Shown here one piece after another: positions 1 to 11,872 of a stretch of DNA of 25,517 nt (the first letter of the stretch is position 1; each line of letters opens with the position of its first letter). The notes beneath the pieces were generated by a model. That model had not been told where the DNA came from, ran no database searches, and saw only the letters and a list, made by a program, of their open reading frames with translations. Made by a program: the position numbers and the translations under genes. The stretch spans positions 1 through 25,517 of the forward strand of contig CAZJWO010000050.1 of assembly GCA_964549735.1 (NCBI GenBank), written 5' to 3'. The stretch comes from Glo-17 sp964549735. Lineage in GTDB: Bacteria > Krumholzibacteriota > Krumholzibacteriia > LZORAL124-64-63.

Positions 1-45
1 GATAATGAGCGGTGACTGGAGTTCAGACGTGTGCTCTTCCGATCT
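1..45. other. Illumina P7 index/adapter remnant
   Basis: This is not genomic sequence. Positions 12-45 match the standard Illumina read-2 adapter, beginning GTGACTGGAGTTC and ending CTCTTCCGATCT. The preceding bases fit the end of the P7 oligo (GAT at 1-3) followed by an 8-base i7 index (AATGAGCG at 4-11). Translations that run into it give the well-known artefact peptides TGVQTCALPI on the plus strand and IGRAHV on the minus strand. Genomic sequence starts at about position 46. Confidence 0.97.
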
Positions 46-1252
46 TCTTGTCGACCGTGAGATTGCCGACCATGGCGACCAGCCCCGCGGCCTGGGCGGC
101 GCACAGCGCGGCGACCGAACCGCCGCCGGGCGCCGGCGAATCGCTCGACAGCTCGTCGACGAACTGCCGGTTGGTCATTGAGACGAGCGGCCCGTCCACC
201 AGGCCGGCCTGGTACTCGATGACCTTCTCTTGCGGATCGAACGATCCCAGCTCGCGCAGGCCCAGGCTCTGGATGGCGGTCTCCAGGATCATGCGGCGCG
301 GAATGCCGGCCGACTGCCCGGCCTGTTTGAGGAAATGCTTGCCGGCGGCCAGCAGATCGCCTTCGGGAATCAGGCCCACGAGCTCGCTGCCGGTCACGCG
401 CACGCCCCGGTCCTGCGCGCTCCGGCGACAGGCCTCGAACGCCTGGTGGGGCTTGGTGACGGCGGTGTCGACGAGGTTGATCGAGACCTGGGCGCGGTCG
501 TAAGCGGGCAGGACCCAGCCGACGGCCTTGCAGGCTTCCAGCCGGTACGGGCCCGGCTCCAGGACCGTGTTCCCCAGTTCATCCTTGACCAGCTTGCCGC
601 CGTCGTCGCGTTTCGCGCGACCGGCCTCCTTGATGTCCAGGGCGATCTGGCTGGCGATCTTCTTCTGGCGCGTGTTGAGGTTCACGTTGTAGGCCACGAG
701 GAAGCCGCGGGCTCCGACGTTGATCGCGCCCGAGCGCGCCGTGTGATCGGTCCAGGCGTTGGGACCGAAATCGGGCGCCCACTGCGGCGTGCCGAGTTTA
801 CGGCTGAGCGCCTCGTATTCGCCCTTGCGCAGGTTGGCGAGATTGCGCCGCTCGTCGCGCGTGGCGGCCGACTCGTACAGATACACCGGATAGCCGAGCT
901 CCTCGCCGATGCGCCTGCCGACCTCGCGTGCGAGGTCGACGCATTCGTCCATCGTGACCCCCCGCACCGGCACGAACGGACAGACATCCGTGCTGCCGTG
1001 GCGCGGATGGGCGCCCTTGTGGTGTCGCATGTCGATGAGCTCACCGGCGCGCTTGACGACGCGGAAGGCGGCCTCGGCCACGCCCGCGGGCGGTCCGATG
1101 AACGTGATGACCGTGCGGTTGGTGTCGCGGCCGGGATCGACGTCGAGCAGGCGCACGCCCTCGACTTCCGAGATGACGGCCGTCACGGCCGCGATGACGG
1201 CCTGGTCGCGGCCCTCGCTGATGTTCGGTACGCATTCGACGAGCTTGTTCAT
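46..1252 (-). CDS. ftcD: Formiminotransferase-cyclodeaminase, 3' end missing
   Basis: Bifunctional cytoplasmic enzyme of histidine breakdown. It moves the formimino group of formiminoglutamate to tetrahydrofolate, then releases ammonia to give methenyl-THF. About 402 residues are visible. The N-terminal transferase motif CVPNISEGRD is at residues 7-16. HPRHGSTDVCPF contains His82, which aligns with the known catalytic His82 (codon 1009-1007). The cyclodeaminase domain begins near residue 359 with the motif SPAPGGGSVAAL, so this is the fused two-domain form and not a stand-alone transferase. The ATG at 1252 is chosen because GAGGAG lies 6 bases upstream (1264-1259) and the family starts here, although the frame stays open far upstream. 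The gene is cut at the adapter junction, and its last apparent residues are adapter translation. No hut genes are in view. The adjacent efflux operon is divergent. Confidence 0.94.
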
Positions 1253-1319
1253 CCTCGGCTCCTCGCGACTCGGGTGCAGCGGCGGCGGCCGGGGTCGCGG
1301 CGGTCCGCCTCCGATCCAA

Positions 1320-1325
1320 GTTATA
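1320..1325 (-). promoter_or_regulatory. Possible -10 box for the formiminotransferase gene
   Basis: On the minus strand these bases read TATAAC, a good -10 match in a very GC-rich setting, about 68 bases upstream of the ATG at 1252. A weak -35-like TGGAAA lies 15 bases further upstream (1346-1341). I see no clear sigma-70 promoter for the plus-strand efflux operon in the rest of the 1253-1480 gap. Judgement is by eye only. Confidence 0.25.
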
Positions 1326-1480
1326 CGACCTCGCGGACGATTTCCACTCCCGCCGCCACGCCGGCTGCGCAGAAGCCAGCACGAGCGTACGTCGGCGCGG
1401 CGCCATGCAACCCGGACGGTCGGTTCTGCGTCCATGGGTTCGTGTCGGTCGGATCGGAACTCCAGCTGCGAGGTGGGAAC

Positions 1481-2617
1481 ATGCGCAGAGCTGCGAAGCG
1501 AAAGCTGCTGGCCGCCGGCGCCGCGGTCCTGGCGGTGGCCGGGATCGGGCTGCTGCTGGCGCAATCGGGCGCGCTGCCGGGGGCGAAGGCGGCGCATGCG
1601 CCTGCCGGAACCACCGGCGAGGTCGCCGCCGACACGGCGGCCGCCAGCAAGGATCCGGCGGTGCCCGTCGCGGCGGCGCGTGTCGAACGACGCCCGTTGG
1701 CCGCCTTCCACCGCGCAGCCTCGAGCATCGAGGCGTCGCGCCTGGTCGACGTGCCGAGCCGGGCCGGGGGCCGCGTAAGCCGGACCGCGGTCGAAGAGGG
1801 CGATTGGGTGGCCGCCGGCGAGACCCTCGCCGAGCTGGACAACGAGCGCCAGAAGCTCGAACTGCGGCGCGCGGAGTTGCAGCTTGCCGAGCAGCAGCGC
1901 CAGCTGGCGCGCGCCGAGCGGATGCTCTCCGAATCGTTGATCAGCCAACAGGATTACGATGCGCAGCGCACGACCTGCGCGCAGGCGGAGGCGGAGCGCG
2001 ACCTGGCGGCGCTCAACCTGGCCGAGACCTTCGTGACGGCTCCGTTCGCGGGTCAGATCACGGCACGCCGCGTAGTCGCCGGGCAGCAGGTCCAAGCCGG
2101 TCAGACGACCTACACGCTGGCCGAATTCCAACCCCTGCGCGTGCGCGTCCATTTGCCCGAGACCGTGGCGACGCGCATCCGTCTCGGCGAGCAGGTGGTC
2201 CTCGAAACCGACGGCGCCGCGGCGGAGATCGCCGGCCGGATCGAACGGATCAGTCCCGTCGTCGATCCGGCGACCGGCACCGTGCAGGTGACCCTGCGCC
2301 TGCCGGCGCAGGCGGAGGCCCGCGTCGGCGGCTTCGTGAAGGCGCGGTTGACGACCGACCGCAAGAACGACGTGCTGACGATTCCCAAGTTGGCCCTGGT
2401 CGACGAGGGCGGACTGCGCAGCGTCTTCGTGGCCGAGGCAGACACGGTGCGGAAGGTCGAGATCGCGACCGGGCTCTACGACGAGACGCACGTCGAGGTC
2501 ACCAGCGGCCTGGAGGAAGGCTGGACCGTGATCACGCTCGGCCGCGGCGGTCTGCGCACCGGCGCGCGCGTCGAGATCCAACCCGGCGGCCGTCTGAGCG
2601 AGTTGGCCGCTCGCTAG
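1481..2617 (+). CDS. RND efflux periplasmic adaptor (membrane fusion protein)
   Basis: Periplasmic adaptor that would link inner-membrane RND permeases to a TolC-type outer-membrane channel. It has 378 residues. A basic N-terminus and one hydrophobic segment (about residues 7-29) form a signal anchor; no lipobox cysteine is seen. Next come a linker rich in Ala and Pro, the first half of a biotinyl-lipoyl-like domain (about 90-120, with EEGDWVAAGETLAELD), an alpha-helical coiled-coil hairpin rich in Leu, Gln, Arg and Glu (about 122-175), the second lipoyl half (APFAGQITARRVVAGQQVQAG), a beta-barrel domain and a membrane-proximal domain. This is the usual HlyD/AcrA-type order. The ATG at 1481 follows GAGGTGG (1470-1476). 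The two permease genes follow after 19 bases, so the three are very probably one operon. The substrate cannot be told from the sequence. Confidence 0.9.
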   Translation: MRRAAKRKLLAAGAAVLAVAGIGLLLAQSGALPGAKAAHAPAGTTGEVAADTAAASKDPAVPVAAARVERRPLAAFHRAASSIEASRLVDVPSRAGGRVSRTAVEEGDWVAAGETLAELDNERQKLELRRAELQLAEQQRQLARAERMLSESLISQQDYDAQRTTCAQAEAERDLAALNLAETFVTAPFAGQITARRVVAGQQVQAGQTTYTLAEFQPLRVRVHLPETVATRIRLGEQVVLETDGAAAEIAGRIERISPVVDPATGTVQVTLRLPAQAEARVGGFVKARLTTDRKNDVLTIPKLALVDEGGLRSVFVAEADTVRKVEIATGLYDETHVEVTSGLEEGWTVITLGRGGLRTGARVEIQPGGRLSELAAR

Positions 2618-2636
2618 CGGCGGAAGGGGCAGCGTC

Positions 2637-5938
<3,302 letters not shown>

Positions 5939-5948
<10 letters not shown>

Positions 5949-8900
5949 CGCGCCTCGTCCTGCGGCGTCCGGTGACCCTGGCCATGGCACTGGTGTGCGT
6001 GCTGGTCCTCGGCACGGTGTCCGCGAGACAGCTGCGTCTGGACTTCCTGCCACGCGTCGATTTCCCGTTCATCGCCGTCGTGATCCCCTATCCCGGCGGG
6101 CTGCCCGAAGAGAACGAGCGCCTCATCGTGCGTCCGGTCGAAGAGGTCATGGCGACCTTGGGCGGCGTGCGTGGACTGTCGAGCTACAGCAGTCCGGACG
6201 AGGTCCAGATCGGCGTGCGGTTCGCGTGGGGTCGCGACGTCAACCTGTTGCGGCTGGAGGTCAAGGAGAAGCTGGACCAGATCCGGGGCGACCTGCCGGC
6301 CGACATCCCGCACATCCTGATCCTGACTTTCGACTCGAACGACATCCCGATCATCGAGGGGCGTATCGCCGCCGCCGGGCGCGACCTCTCGGCGAGCTGG
6401 GACCTGCTGGAGCAGCACATCATCGCGCCGTTGCAGCGACTGCCGGGCGTCGGCCGGGTCAACATCGACGGCGTCGCGCCGACGCAGGTCTCGGTCTATC
6501 TGCGCCTGGAACGCCTGCTCGCCCACGGCGTGGACGTCTCCCAGCTGTTCCGGCGCCTGCAGGCGGCCAACGTCGAGCTGACGGTGGGGCGGGTCACCGA
6601 TCGCGGACTGCGCTACGACCTGCGCGCGGTCAGCAATCTGCACTCCGTGGAGGACCTCGCCGACCTGCCGGTGGCGGAGCACGGCCTGCGCTTGCGCGAC
6701 GTGGCGGAGGTGGTCTACGGGGTGCCCGAGCTGACCTACGGCCGGCGGCTCAACGGCGAGCCGGCGATCGCCTTCTGGATCCAGAAGAGTTCCGGCGCGA
6801 ACACGGTCGAGGTCTGCCGGGCCGTCGAGCGCGAACTGCAGCAGATCAACAACGACCCCGCCCTGGCCGGCATCCACAGCTTCGCCTTCTTCAACCAGGC
6901 CGAAGAGATCACCGATTCGCTCCGCGGCCTGCTGCAGGCGGGCGCGATCGGCTCGCTGCTGGCGTTCGTCATCCTGCTGCTGTTCCTGCGCCGCTGGAGC
7001 CTGACCCTGGTGACCATCCTGGCCATCCCGCTGTCGATCCTCGGCACCTGCGTCTTCCTGTACCTGAGCGGACGCACGCTGAACATCCTGTCGATGATGG
7101 GCCTGATGCTGGGCGTCGGCATGCTCGTCGACAACGCCGTCGTCGTGCTCGAGTCGATCCACCGGCACCTGCACGCCGGACGGCGGCCGCTCGCCGCCGC
7201 GCTGCGGGGCACGCGCGAGGTCGGACGCGCGGTGGCGGCGTCGACGCTGACGACGATCATCGTGTTCGCGCCGGTGGTGCTGGCCGGCGACGACGAGCTG
7301 TCGGTCTGGCTCGGCGAGGTCGGCGTCACGATCAGCGTGACCCTGGTCGTCTCGCTGCTCGTCAGCCTGACCGTGATCCCGCTGCTGGCGGCGCGCGTGG
7401 CCGGCGGGCAGGCGATCGCCGAACCGCACTGGCTCGCCGTCTTGCGCCGGGGCTATCTGGCGACCCTGCGCTGGACGGCGCTGCGCCATCCGCTGCTGAC
7501 GGTCGGCGTCATCCTGCCGGCGCTCCTGGCCGCCACGATCTTCCTGATGGGTCGCACGGGCCTGAAGCCCGATCTCTTCGGCGAGGAAGGCGTGCGGCGC
7601 GAGAGCCTGTACATCGGTTTCCGCTACAGCGACGCGGTCGATCACCGCCTGAGCAGCGCCTACGTCGCCGTCGCCGAGGAGTATCTGGAGAGCCGGCGCG
7701 ACGAGCTCCAGTTGCGGGATATCTATTCGTACCACGCGGCCGGGGCGGGCGGGATAAGCCTCTTCTTCCATCGCGGGACGTTGACCGACGAGTTCCTGAG
7801 CGAACTGCGTCAGGATCTGCGCGAGAATCTGCCGGTCCAGCCGGGTCTGGTCTATCGGTTCGGACGGGAAGAGGGGGGCGGCAGCGGCGCGCGCAGCCTG
7901 GCGGTGACGTTGTACGGCCAGGAGACGGAGGTCCTGCGGGAGCTCTCGCGCGTCGTGGCGCATCGCCTGGCCGCCGTGCCGGGCTTGCGGGACATCGTCA
8001 GCGAGGCCGATGCCGGCAACGCCGAGGTCCGCATCAGGGTCGCGCCGGACGCCGTCTCGCGCTTCGGCGTGCAGCCGGCCGCGGTCGCCGAGGTCGTCGG
8101 CTTGACGTACCGAGGCTTGCCGCTGCCCCGTTTGCGCCTGAGCGACCGGGAGATCGACGTCAACGTCTCGCTGCTGCCCGAGGACCGCGAGTCGCTGGAG
8201 AACATGGCGCTCTTGACCGTCGGGATCCACGACGGCATGCCGGTGCAGCTGGCCCGGATCGCCGACTTCGAGTTCGGCGGCGGCCCCCAGAGGATCATTC
8301 GCCGCGACCAGCGATCGGGACTGACCCTGCGCGCCGCGAGCGAGGGCGAAAGCTTCGAGAAGCACCTGCAACAGGTCCGTCAGGTCATGAACGGCATCGA
8401 GATGCCGCTGGGCTACGGCTGGGACTTCGGCCAGGAGATCCGGCGCGCCGAGGAACAGCAGACCGAACTCGGCTGGAACATGCTGCTGGCCCTGGCTTGC
8501 GTCTTCTTCGTGATGGCCAGCCTGTTCGAATCGCTGTCGCTGCCGTTGGTGGTCATGTCCTGCGTGCCGTTCGCCTCGCTCGGCGTCTTCTGGGTCTTGC
8601 TCGCCTCGCAGACCCCGTTCAACCTGATGGCGATGATCGGCATCGTCATCCTGATCGGCATCGTCGTGAACAACGGCATCGTGCTGGTCGACCATATCGG
8701 ACGCCGCCAGCGCGGGGGGCTGGACGTCGCCACGGCGCTGCAGACGGCCTGCGGCGAACGCCTGCGTCCGATCCTCATGACGGCCGGCACGACGATCCTC
8801 GGCCTGCTGCCGCTGGCGGTCCTCAAGGGAACTCACCTCTCCGGTATGGAGTATTACCCTATGGCCCGCGCGATCTGCGGCGGACTCGCCGCGGGAACGT

Positions 8901-9025
8901 TCTTGACGCTGCTGGCGCTGCCCGCATATTATTGTCTGACCATGCGCTGGGTGGCCAGGCTGCGAGTTCGGGCCGTGGGCGCCAGGGATGGCCGGTCCGA
9001 ACCGCTGGTCGGTTCGTGCCAATAG
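5939..9025 (+). CDS. RND efflux permease, second of two
   Basis: A second, clearly divergent RND permease of 1028 residues with the same 12-TM two-fold layout. TM4 has GMLVDNAVVVLES (Asp398-Asn399) and TM10 has GIVVNNGIVLVD (Asn911-Asn912). It therefore shares with its partner the loss of the second TM4 acidic residue and of the TM10 lysine found in AcrB. Its TM6-TM7 linker is short, unlike the first permease. The ATG at 5939 lies inside the end of the upstream gene and has GGAGG at 5927-5931, 7 bases before it. One adaptor plus two different permeases resembles the mdtABC layout, where the two permeases form a mixed trimer. Whether that happens here is inference. No outer-membrane factor gene follows. 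Confidence 0.92.
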
Positions 9026-9048
9026 TCTACCGCGACGGTACAGATTTT
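9026..9048 (+). terminator. Possible terminator after the efflux operon
   Basis: Directly after the stop codon, TACCG (9028-9032) pairs with CGGTA (9036-9040) around a CGA loop. Two further pairs form across a bulge (TC at 9026-9027 with GA at 9043-9044), followed by TTTT at 9045-9048. The stem is short, so this is a weak intrinsic-terminator candidate. The rest of the gap to 9252 also holds a 12-base palindrome at 9053-9064 but no promoter I can defend. Confidence 0.35.
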
Positions 9049-9252
9049 CGTTCGACGGCCGTCGCCGATCCCGGCGGACGGACCGTGCGGTTTTAGCTTG
9101 GACCAGGTCGTTTCTCAAGGCGACTGTCGTTGTTCAGAATCACCTTGCACGGAGACGGGGCCACGCGGGGGACGATGCCCGGTCACGAACGTGTTCCGGC
9201 CCGGTCGCGTGGTGGCGCGGTGCGGTCCGAGTGATCCGATCGAGGAGCCGAA

Positions 9253-9858
9253 ATGTACACGCACAGCCCCTTGGACCGCGTCGCGATCTTCATCGACGGC
9301 GAGAACATCCATTACAGCGCCAAGCACCTGAATATGCGGCTCGACTACCTCAAGCTCTGCCGCCTGCTGACCGGCAAGCGACGGCTGCTGCGCGCGTTCT
9401 TCTACACCGCCGTCAGCACGCAGAGCGAAGGCAAGATCGACTTCATCAATTTCCTGAAGCTCAACGGCTTCACGGTCGTCACGCGCGAGGTGCGGTCCTT
9501 CGCCGATCCCGACCAGAGCGGACGCAGCGTGCGCAGCGCCCTGGATATGGAGATGGCGATGGACGTGATGGAGCTGTGCCCGCACATCGACACCGTCATC
9601 ATCTGCTCCGGCGATGGCGATTTCTGTCCGCTGGTCGAGGCGGCCGCGCGACGAGGCAAACACGTCGAGGTCTGCGCGCTGCGCGAGATGACCGCGACCG
9701 ATCTGATCGCGGCGGCGGACGTCTACACCGATCTGGGCCAGCTGCGTGAGGAGATCGCCCTGGACACGGTGCCGCAGCGCGAGATCCGCAACGAAATCGA
9801 CACGTCGGCCGACGGCTTCGACGATTTCCGCGTGCAGGACACGACCTTCGATTTCTGA
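9253..9858 (+). CDS. NYN-domain (LabA/DUF88-like) putative ribonuclease
   Basis: A 201-residue cytoplasmic protein of the NYN/PIN-like nuclease fold, a family of predicted metal-dependent RNases. The acidic residues expected at the active site are present: Asp15 in VAIFIDGENI, Asp98 and Asp104 in LDMEMAMDVM, and Asp121 and Asp123 in SGDGDF. The region around residues 120-160 has the usual RRGKHVEVCALRE strand-helix pattern. The last 35 or so residues are acidic and probably disordered. There is no signal peptide or membrane segment. The ATG at 9253 has GAGGAG at 9242-9247 with 5-base spacing. It stands alone between the efflux operon and the convergent TPR gene, so context does not reveal its RNA target. 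Confidence 0.88.
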   Translation: MYTHSPLDRVAIFIDGENIHYSAKHLNMRLDYLKLCRLLTGKRRLLRAFFYTAVSTQSEGKIDFINFLKLNGFTVVTREVRSFADPDQSGRSVRSALDMEMAMDVMELCPHIDTVIICSGDGDFCPLVEAAARRGKHVEVCALREMTATDLIAAADVYTDLGQLREEIALDTVPQREIRNEIDTSADGFDDFRVQDTTFDF

Positions 9859-9909
9859 TCGACGCGACCGCGAGACGACCCCGTGGGTGGGGCGCGGTCC
9901 GCCAAACGC

Positions 9910-9937
9910 GCGGCCGCCCCGTGTCCGGGGCGGCCGC
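9910..9937. terminator. Perfect 12-bp hairpin between convergent genes
   Basis: GCGGCCGCCCCG (9910-9921), a TGTC loop and CGGGGCGGCCGC (9926-9937) form a perfect all-G/C 12-bp stem. It lies 51 bases after the NYN stop and 34 bases after the TPR stop, the expected place for a shared bidirectional terminator. Neither side has a T-run, so it would be a U-less hairpin or an RNA-stabilising structure rather than a textbook intrinsic terminator. Confidence 0.6.
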
Positions 9938-9943
9938 CGGCGC
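9929..9943 (+). repeat. Intergenic 15-mer, copy 1
   Basis: GGCGGCCGCCGGCGC, a palindromic 10-mer (GGCGGCCGCC) plus GGCGC. The identical 15 bases occur after nuoCD (13596-13610) and after nuoF (15469-15483). This copy forms part of the 3' arm of the hairpin between the NYN and TPR genes. Confidence 0.6.
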
Positions 9944-9971
9944 CACGAGCTGGTGGCCGCGCGAGCGCGTG

Positions 9972-10610
9972 TCAGCCGGTCGCCTTCTGCGCCTGCGGCT
10001 GCGTGCGGGCCCGAGCGTCCCGCAGTTCGAGCAGGCGGCGCAGGACGCGCAGGTCCCGGTGGTGCGCGAGATAGGCCTCGCAGAGCTGCAGCGCGGCGTC
10101 GGAGTTGCCCGCGGCCTGCTCCACATCGCAGAGATTCAGCAGCGCGTCCGGATAGTTCGGATTCAATTCCAGGGCTGCCAGGAAATCCGTCGCCGCCTGC
10201 GCGTGGTCGCCCGCCAGGAATCGCGCCGCGCCGAGATTGTTCCACACTTCGGGATCCTCGGGCGTCGCGGCCGCGAGCGCGGCGAATCCGGCCGCTGCCG
10301 TTTCGTAGGCGCCGAGTTTGAACTGCGCCACGGCGAGGTTGAAGCGGATGCCCAGGCTGTCCGGCGCCAGGGCGAGGGCGCGGGCGAAGCTAGCGGCGGC
10401 CGCCGCGTGTTCGCCCAGCCCCATGTAGAACCCGCCGAGATTGTTGTGCCCGACGGCCTCGCGGGGGAAGCGCACCGTCACGGCGATGAAAGATTCCTTC
10501 GCGCTCGCCAGGTCGCCACGGGTCAGAGCATCGCGGCCCGCCTGCACCAGCGTCGCCAGCGCGGGCGCGATCTGGTCGCTCCGGTCAAGATCGGTGTGCG
10601 GTGCGGTCAT
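9972..10610 (-). CDS. TPR-repeat protein of unknown function
   Basis: A 212-residue protein made almost entirely of about five tetratricopeptide repeats (roughly residues 19-51, 53-85, 87-119, 121-153 and 155-187). They show the usual G-Y/F, L-G and A-P spacing, for example in HNNLGGFYMGLGEHAAAAASF and in NNLGAARFLAGDHAQAATDF. Such proteins are protein-protein scaffolds. I see no catalytic domain, signal peptide or transmembrane segment, so a cytoplasmic location is inferred. The ATG at 10610 is preferred over a longer frame because AGGAG lies 8 bases upstream (10623-10619) and the extra 22 residues would be low-complexity. It is divergent from the nuo operon and convergent with the NYN gene. 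A link to complex I assembly is possible but unsupported. Confidence 0.85.
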   Translation of the reverse strand: MTAPHTDLDRSDQIAPALATLVQAGRDALTRGDLASAKESFIAVTVRFPREAVGHNNLGGFYMGLGEHAAAAASFARALALAPDSLGIRFNLAVAQFKLGAYETAAAGFAALAAATPEDPEVWNNLGAARFLAGDHAQAATDFLAALELNPNYPDALLNLCDVEQAAGNSDAALQLCEAYLAHHRDLRVLRRLLELRDARARTQPQAQKATG

Positions 10611-10888
10611 TTCGGTCGCTCCTGGAGCAGGGGTTTCATCACCGCCGCGTGGCGGTCCACGCCGCCCGGTTTGCAACGACCGTGCCCGCGGCGGCGAGCG
10701 TACGGATCGCGTTGCGACGCTTACGGTTGATCGGCGATGGGGCGCGACCCGGTCCGCGCGGAGCTGCCGGCTTCCGCACCGGTGCCGGCAGCCTTGCCAT
10801 CTTTCCGATCAGCGGCGGCCAGAATTCCATCGGCCCGGTCCGCACGGCCATGCGGCGGCCGCGATATCCGGCGGTCGCCAGATATCGC

Positions 10889-10917
10889 TTGGCAATCCAC
10901 GACCGATTTCTTATCAA
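10889..10917 (+). promoter_or_regulatory. Candidate sigma-70 promoter of the nuo operon
   Basis: TTGGCA (10889-10894, 5 of 6 to consensus) is followed by a 17-base spacer and TATCAA (10912-10917, 4 of 6). This would put the transcription start near 10924, about 58 bases before the nuoA ATG. It falls in the only relatively A/T-rich patch of the 371-base gap 10611-10981 between the divergent TPR and nuoA genes. I see no gene, RNA or clear operator in the rest of that gap. Confidence 0.45.
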
Positions 10918-10981
10918 TTGGACCTCTAGAGCCGCTGCCACGCCACCCAAGCTCGCTTCGGGCACGCAACAGGGAGCCATC

Positions 10982-11353
10982 ATGGCCGCCTCCGCCGTAC
11001 CGGTGCTGCTCGTCCTGCTGGTTGCCGTCCTTTTCGCCGGTCTCTTCCTGGCCCTCAGCTATGTGCTGGGTCCCCGCAAGCGCGACGCGCTCAAGGAGAC
11101 GCCCTACGAATGCGGGATCCCGGCGCGCGGCACGATCCAGATCCGGTTCTTCATCCGCTTCTTCCTCGTGGCCCTACTGTTCCTGCTCTTCGACCTCGAG
11201 ACGGTGCTGCTGATCCCCTGGGTGTTGACCTTTCGCTCGTTCCTGGACGCCGGCGCCGGCGACTACGCGTTCATCGTCATGGGCGTCTTCCTGCTCATCC
11301 TGGTCGTGGGCCTGATCTACGAGTGGCGCAAAGGCGGTCTCGAATGGCAATAG
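10982..11353 (+). CDS. nuoA: NADH-quinone oxidoreductase subunit A
   Basis: Small membrane subunit of complex I with 123 residues, near the quinone site and the matrix-arm junction. It has three hydrophobic segments (about 5-29, 56-80 and 91-114). The conserved loop ETPYECGIPARG is at residues 39-50, followed by RFFIRFFLVALLFLLFDLE with the conserved acidic pair Asp71/Glu73 in the second membrane segment. Length is normal for the family. The ATG at 10982 has AGGGAG at 10971-10976 with 5-base spacing. It is the first gene of the nuo operon and overlaps nuoB by 10 bases. Confidence 0.95.
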   Translation: MAASAVPVLLVLLVAVLFAGLFLALSYVLGPRKRDALKETPYECGIPARGTIQIRFFIRFFLVALLFLLFDLETVLLIPWVLTFRSFLDAGAGDYAFIVMGVFLLILVVGLIYEWRKGGLEWQ

Positions 11354-11856
11354 ACCTCGCCAATCCGCGCAACCTGCTGACGACGCGCCTGCGGCAGGCG
11401 GTCAACTGGGGGCGCAAGTACTCGCTCTGGCCGATACCCTACGGCACGGCGTGCTGCGCGATCGAGTTCATGGCGGCGGTCTCCAGCTACCACGATCTCA
11501 GCCGGTACGGCGCCGAGCTGGTCCGCTTCTCGCCGCGCCAGAGCGATCTGATGATCGTCGCCGGGACCATCAGCTACAAGCAGGCGCCGATCCTCAAGAC
11601 GATCTACGCCCAGATGTGCGAGCCGAAGTGGGTCGTGGCGATGGGCGTCTGCGCGAGCAGCGGCGGCTTCTACAAGAACTACGGCACGCTGCAAGGCATC
11701 GACCGGGTCATCCCGACCGACATCTACGTGGCCGGCTGTCCGCCGACGCCGGAGAATCTGTTCCACGGGCTGCTGCTGCTGCAGGAGAAGATCGACCGCG
11801 AAGGTTTGGTCGGCAGCGAGCAACGCCACGGCGCGCGCGCGAAGATCGACGGCTAG
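11344..11856 (+). CDS. nuoB: NADH-quinone oxidoreductase subunit B (cluster N2)
   Basis: Peripheral-arm subunit that carries the terminal 4Fe-4S cluster N2, the direct electron donor to quinone; 170 residues. All four ligands are visible: the tandem Cys37-Cys38 in GTACCAIEFM, Cys103 in MGVCASSGGFY and Cys132 in AGCPPTPE. These are the standard PSST/NuoB signatures. The ATG lies inside the end of nuoA (10-base overlap), so the two are probably translationally coupled. The C-terminal 20 residues are hydrophilic and variable. nuoCD follows after 16 bases. Confidence 0.97.
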   Translation: MAIDLANPRNLLTTRLRQAVNWGRKYSLWPIPYGTACCAIEFMAAVSSYHDLSRYGAELVRFSPRQSDLMIVAGTISYKQAPILKTIYAQMCEPKWVVAMGVCASSGGFYKNYGTLQGIDRVIPTDIYVAGCPPTPENLFHGLLLLQEKIDREGLVGSEQRHGARAKIDG

Positions 11857-11872
11857 CAACCGGGAAGGGACC

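Noticed and set aside
12..503. Plus-strand frame starting MTGVQTCALPI at the left edge
   Set aside because: The start is inside Illumina adapter sequence and gives its well-known artefact peptide. The rest is antisense to the formiminotransferase gene.
9053..9064. 12-base palindrome CGACGGCCGTCG before the NYN gene
   Set aside because: It could be an operator, but short G/C palindromes are common in this sequence and no second copy or adjacent promoter supports it.
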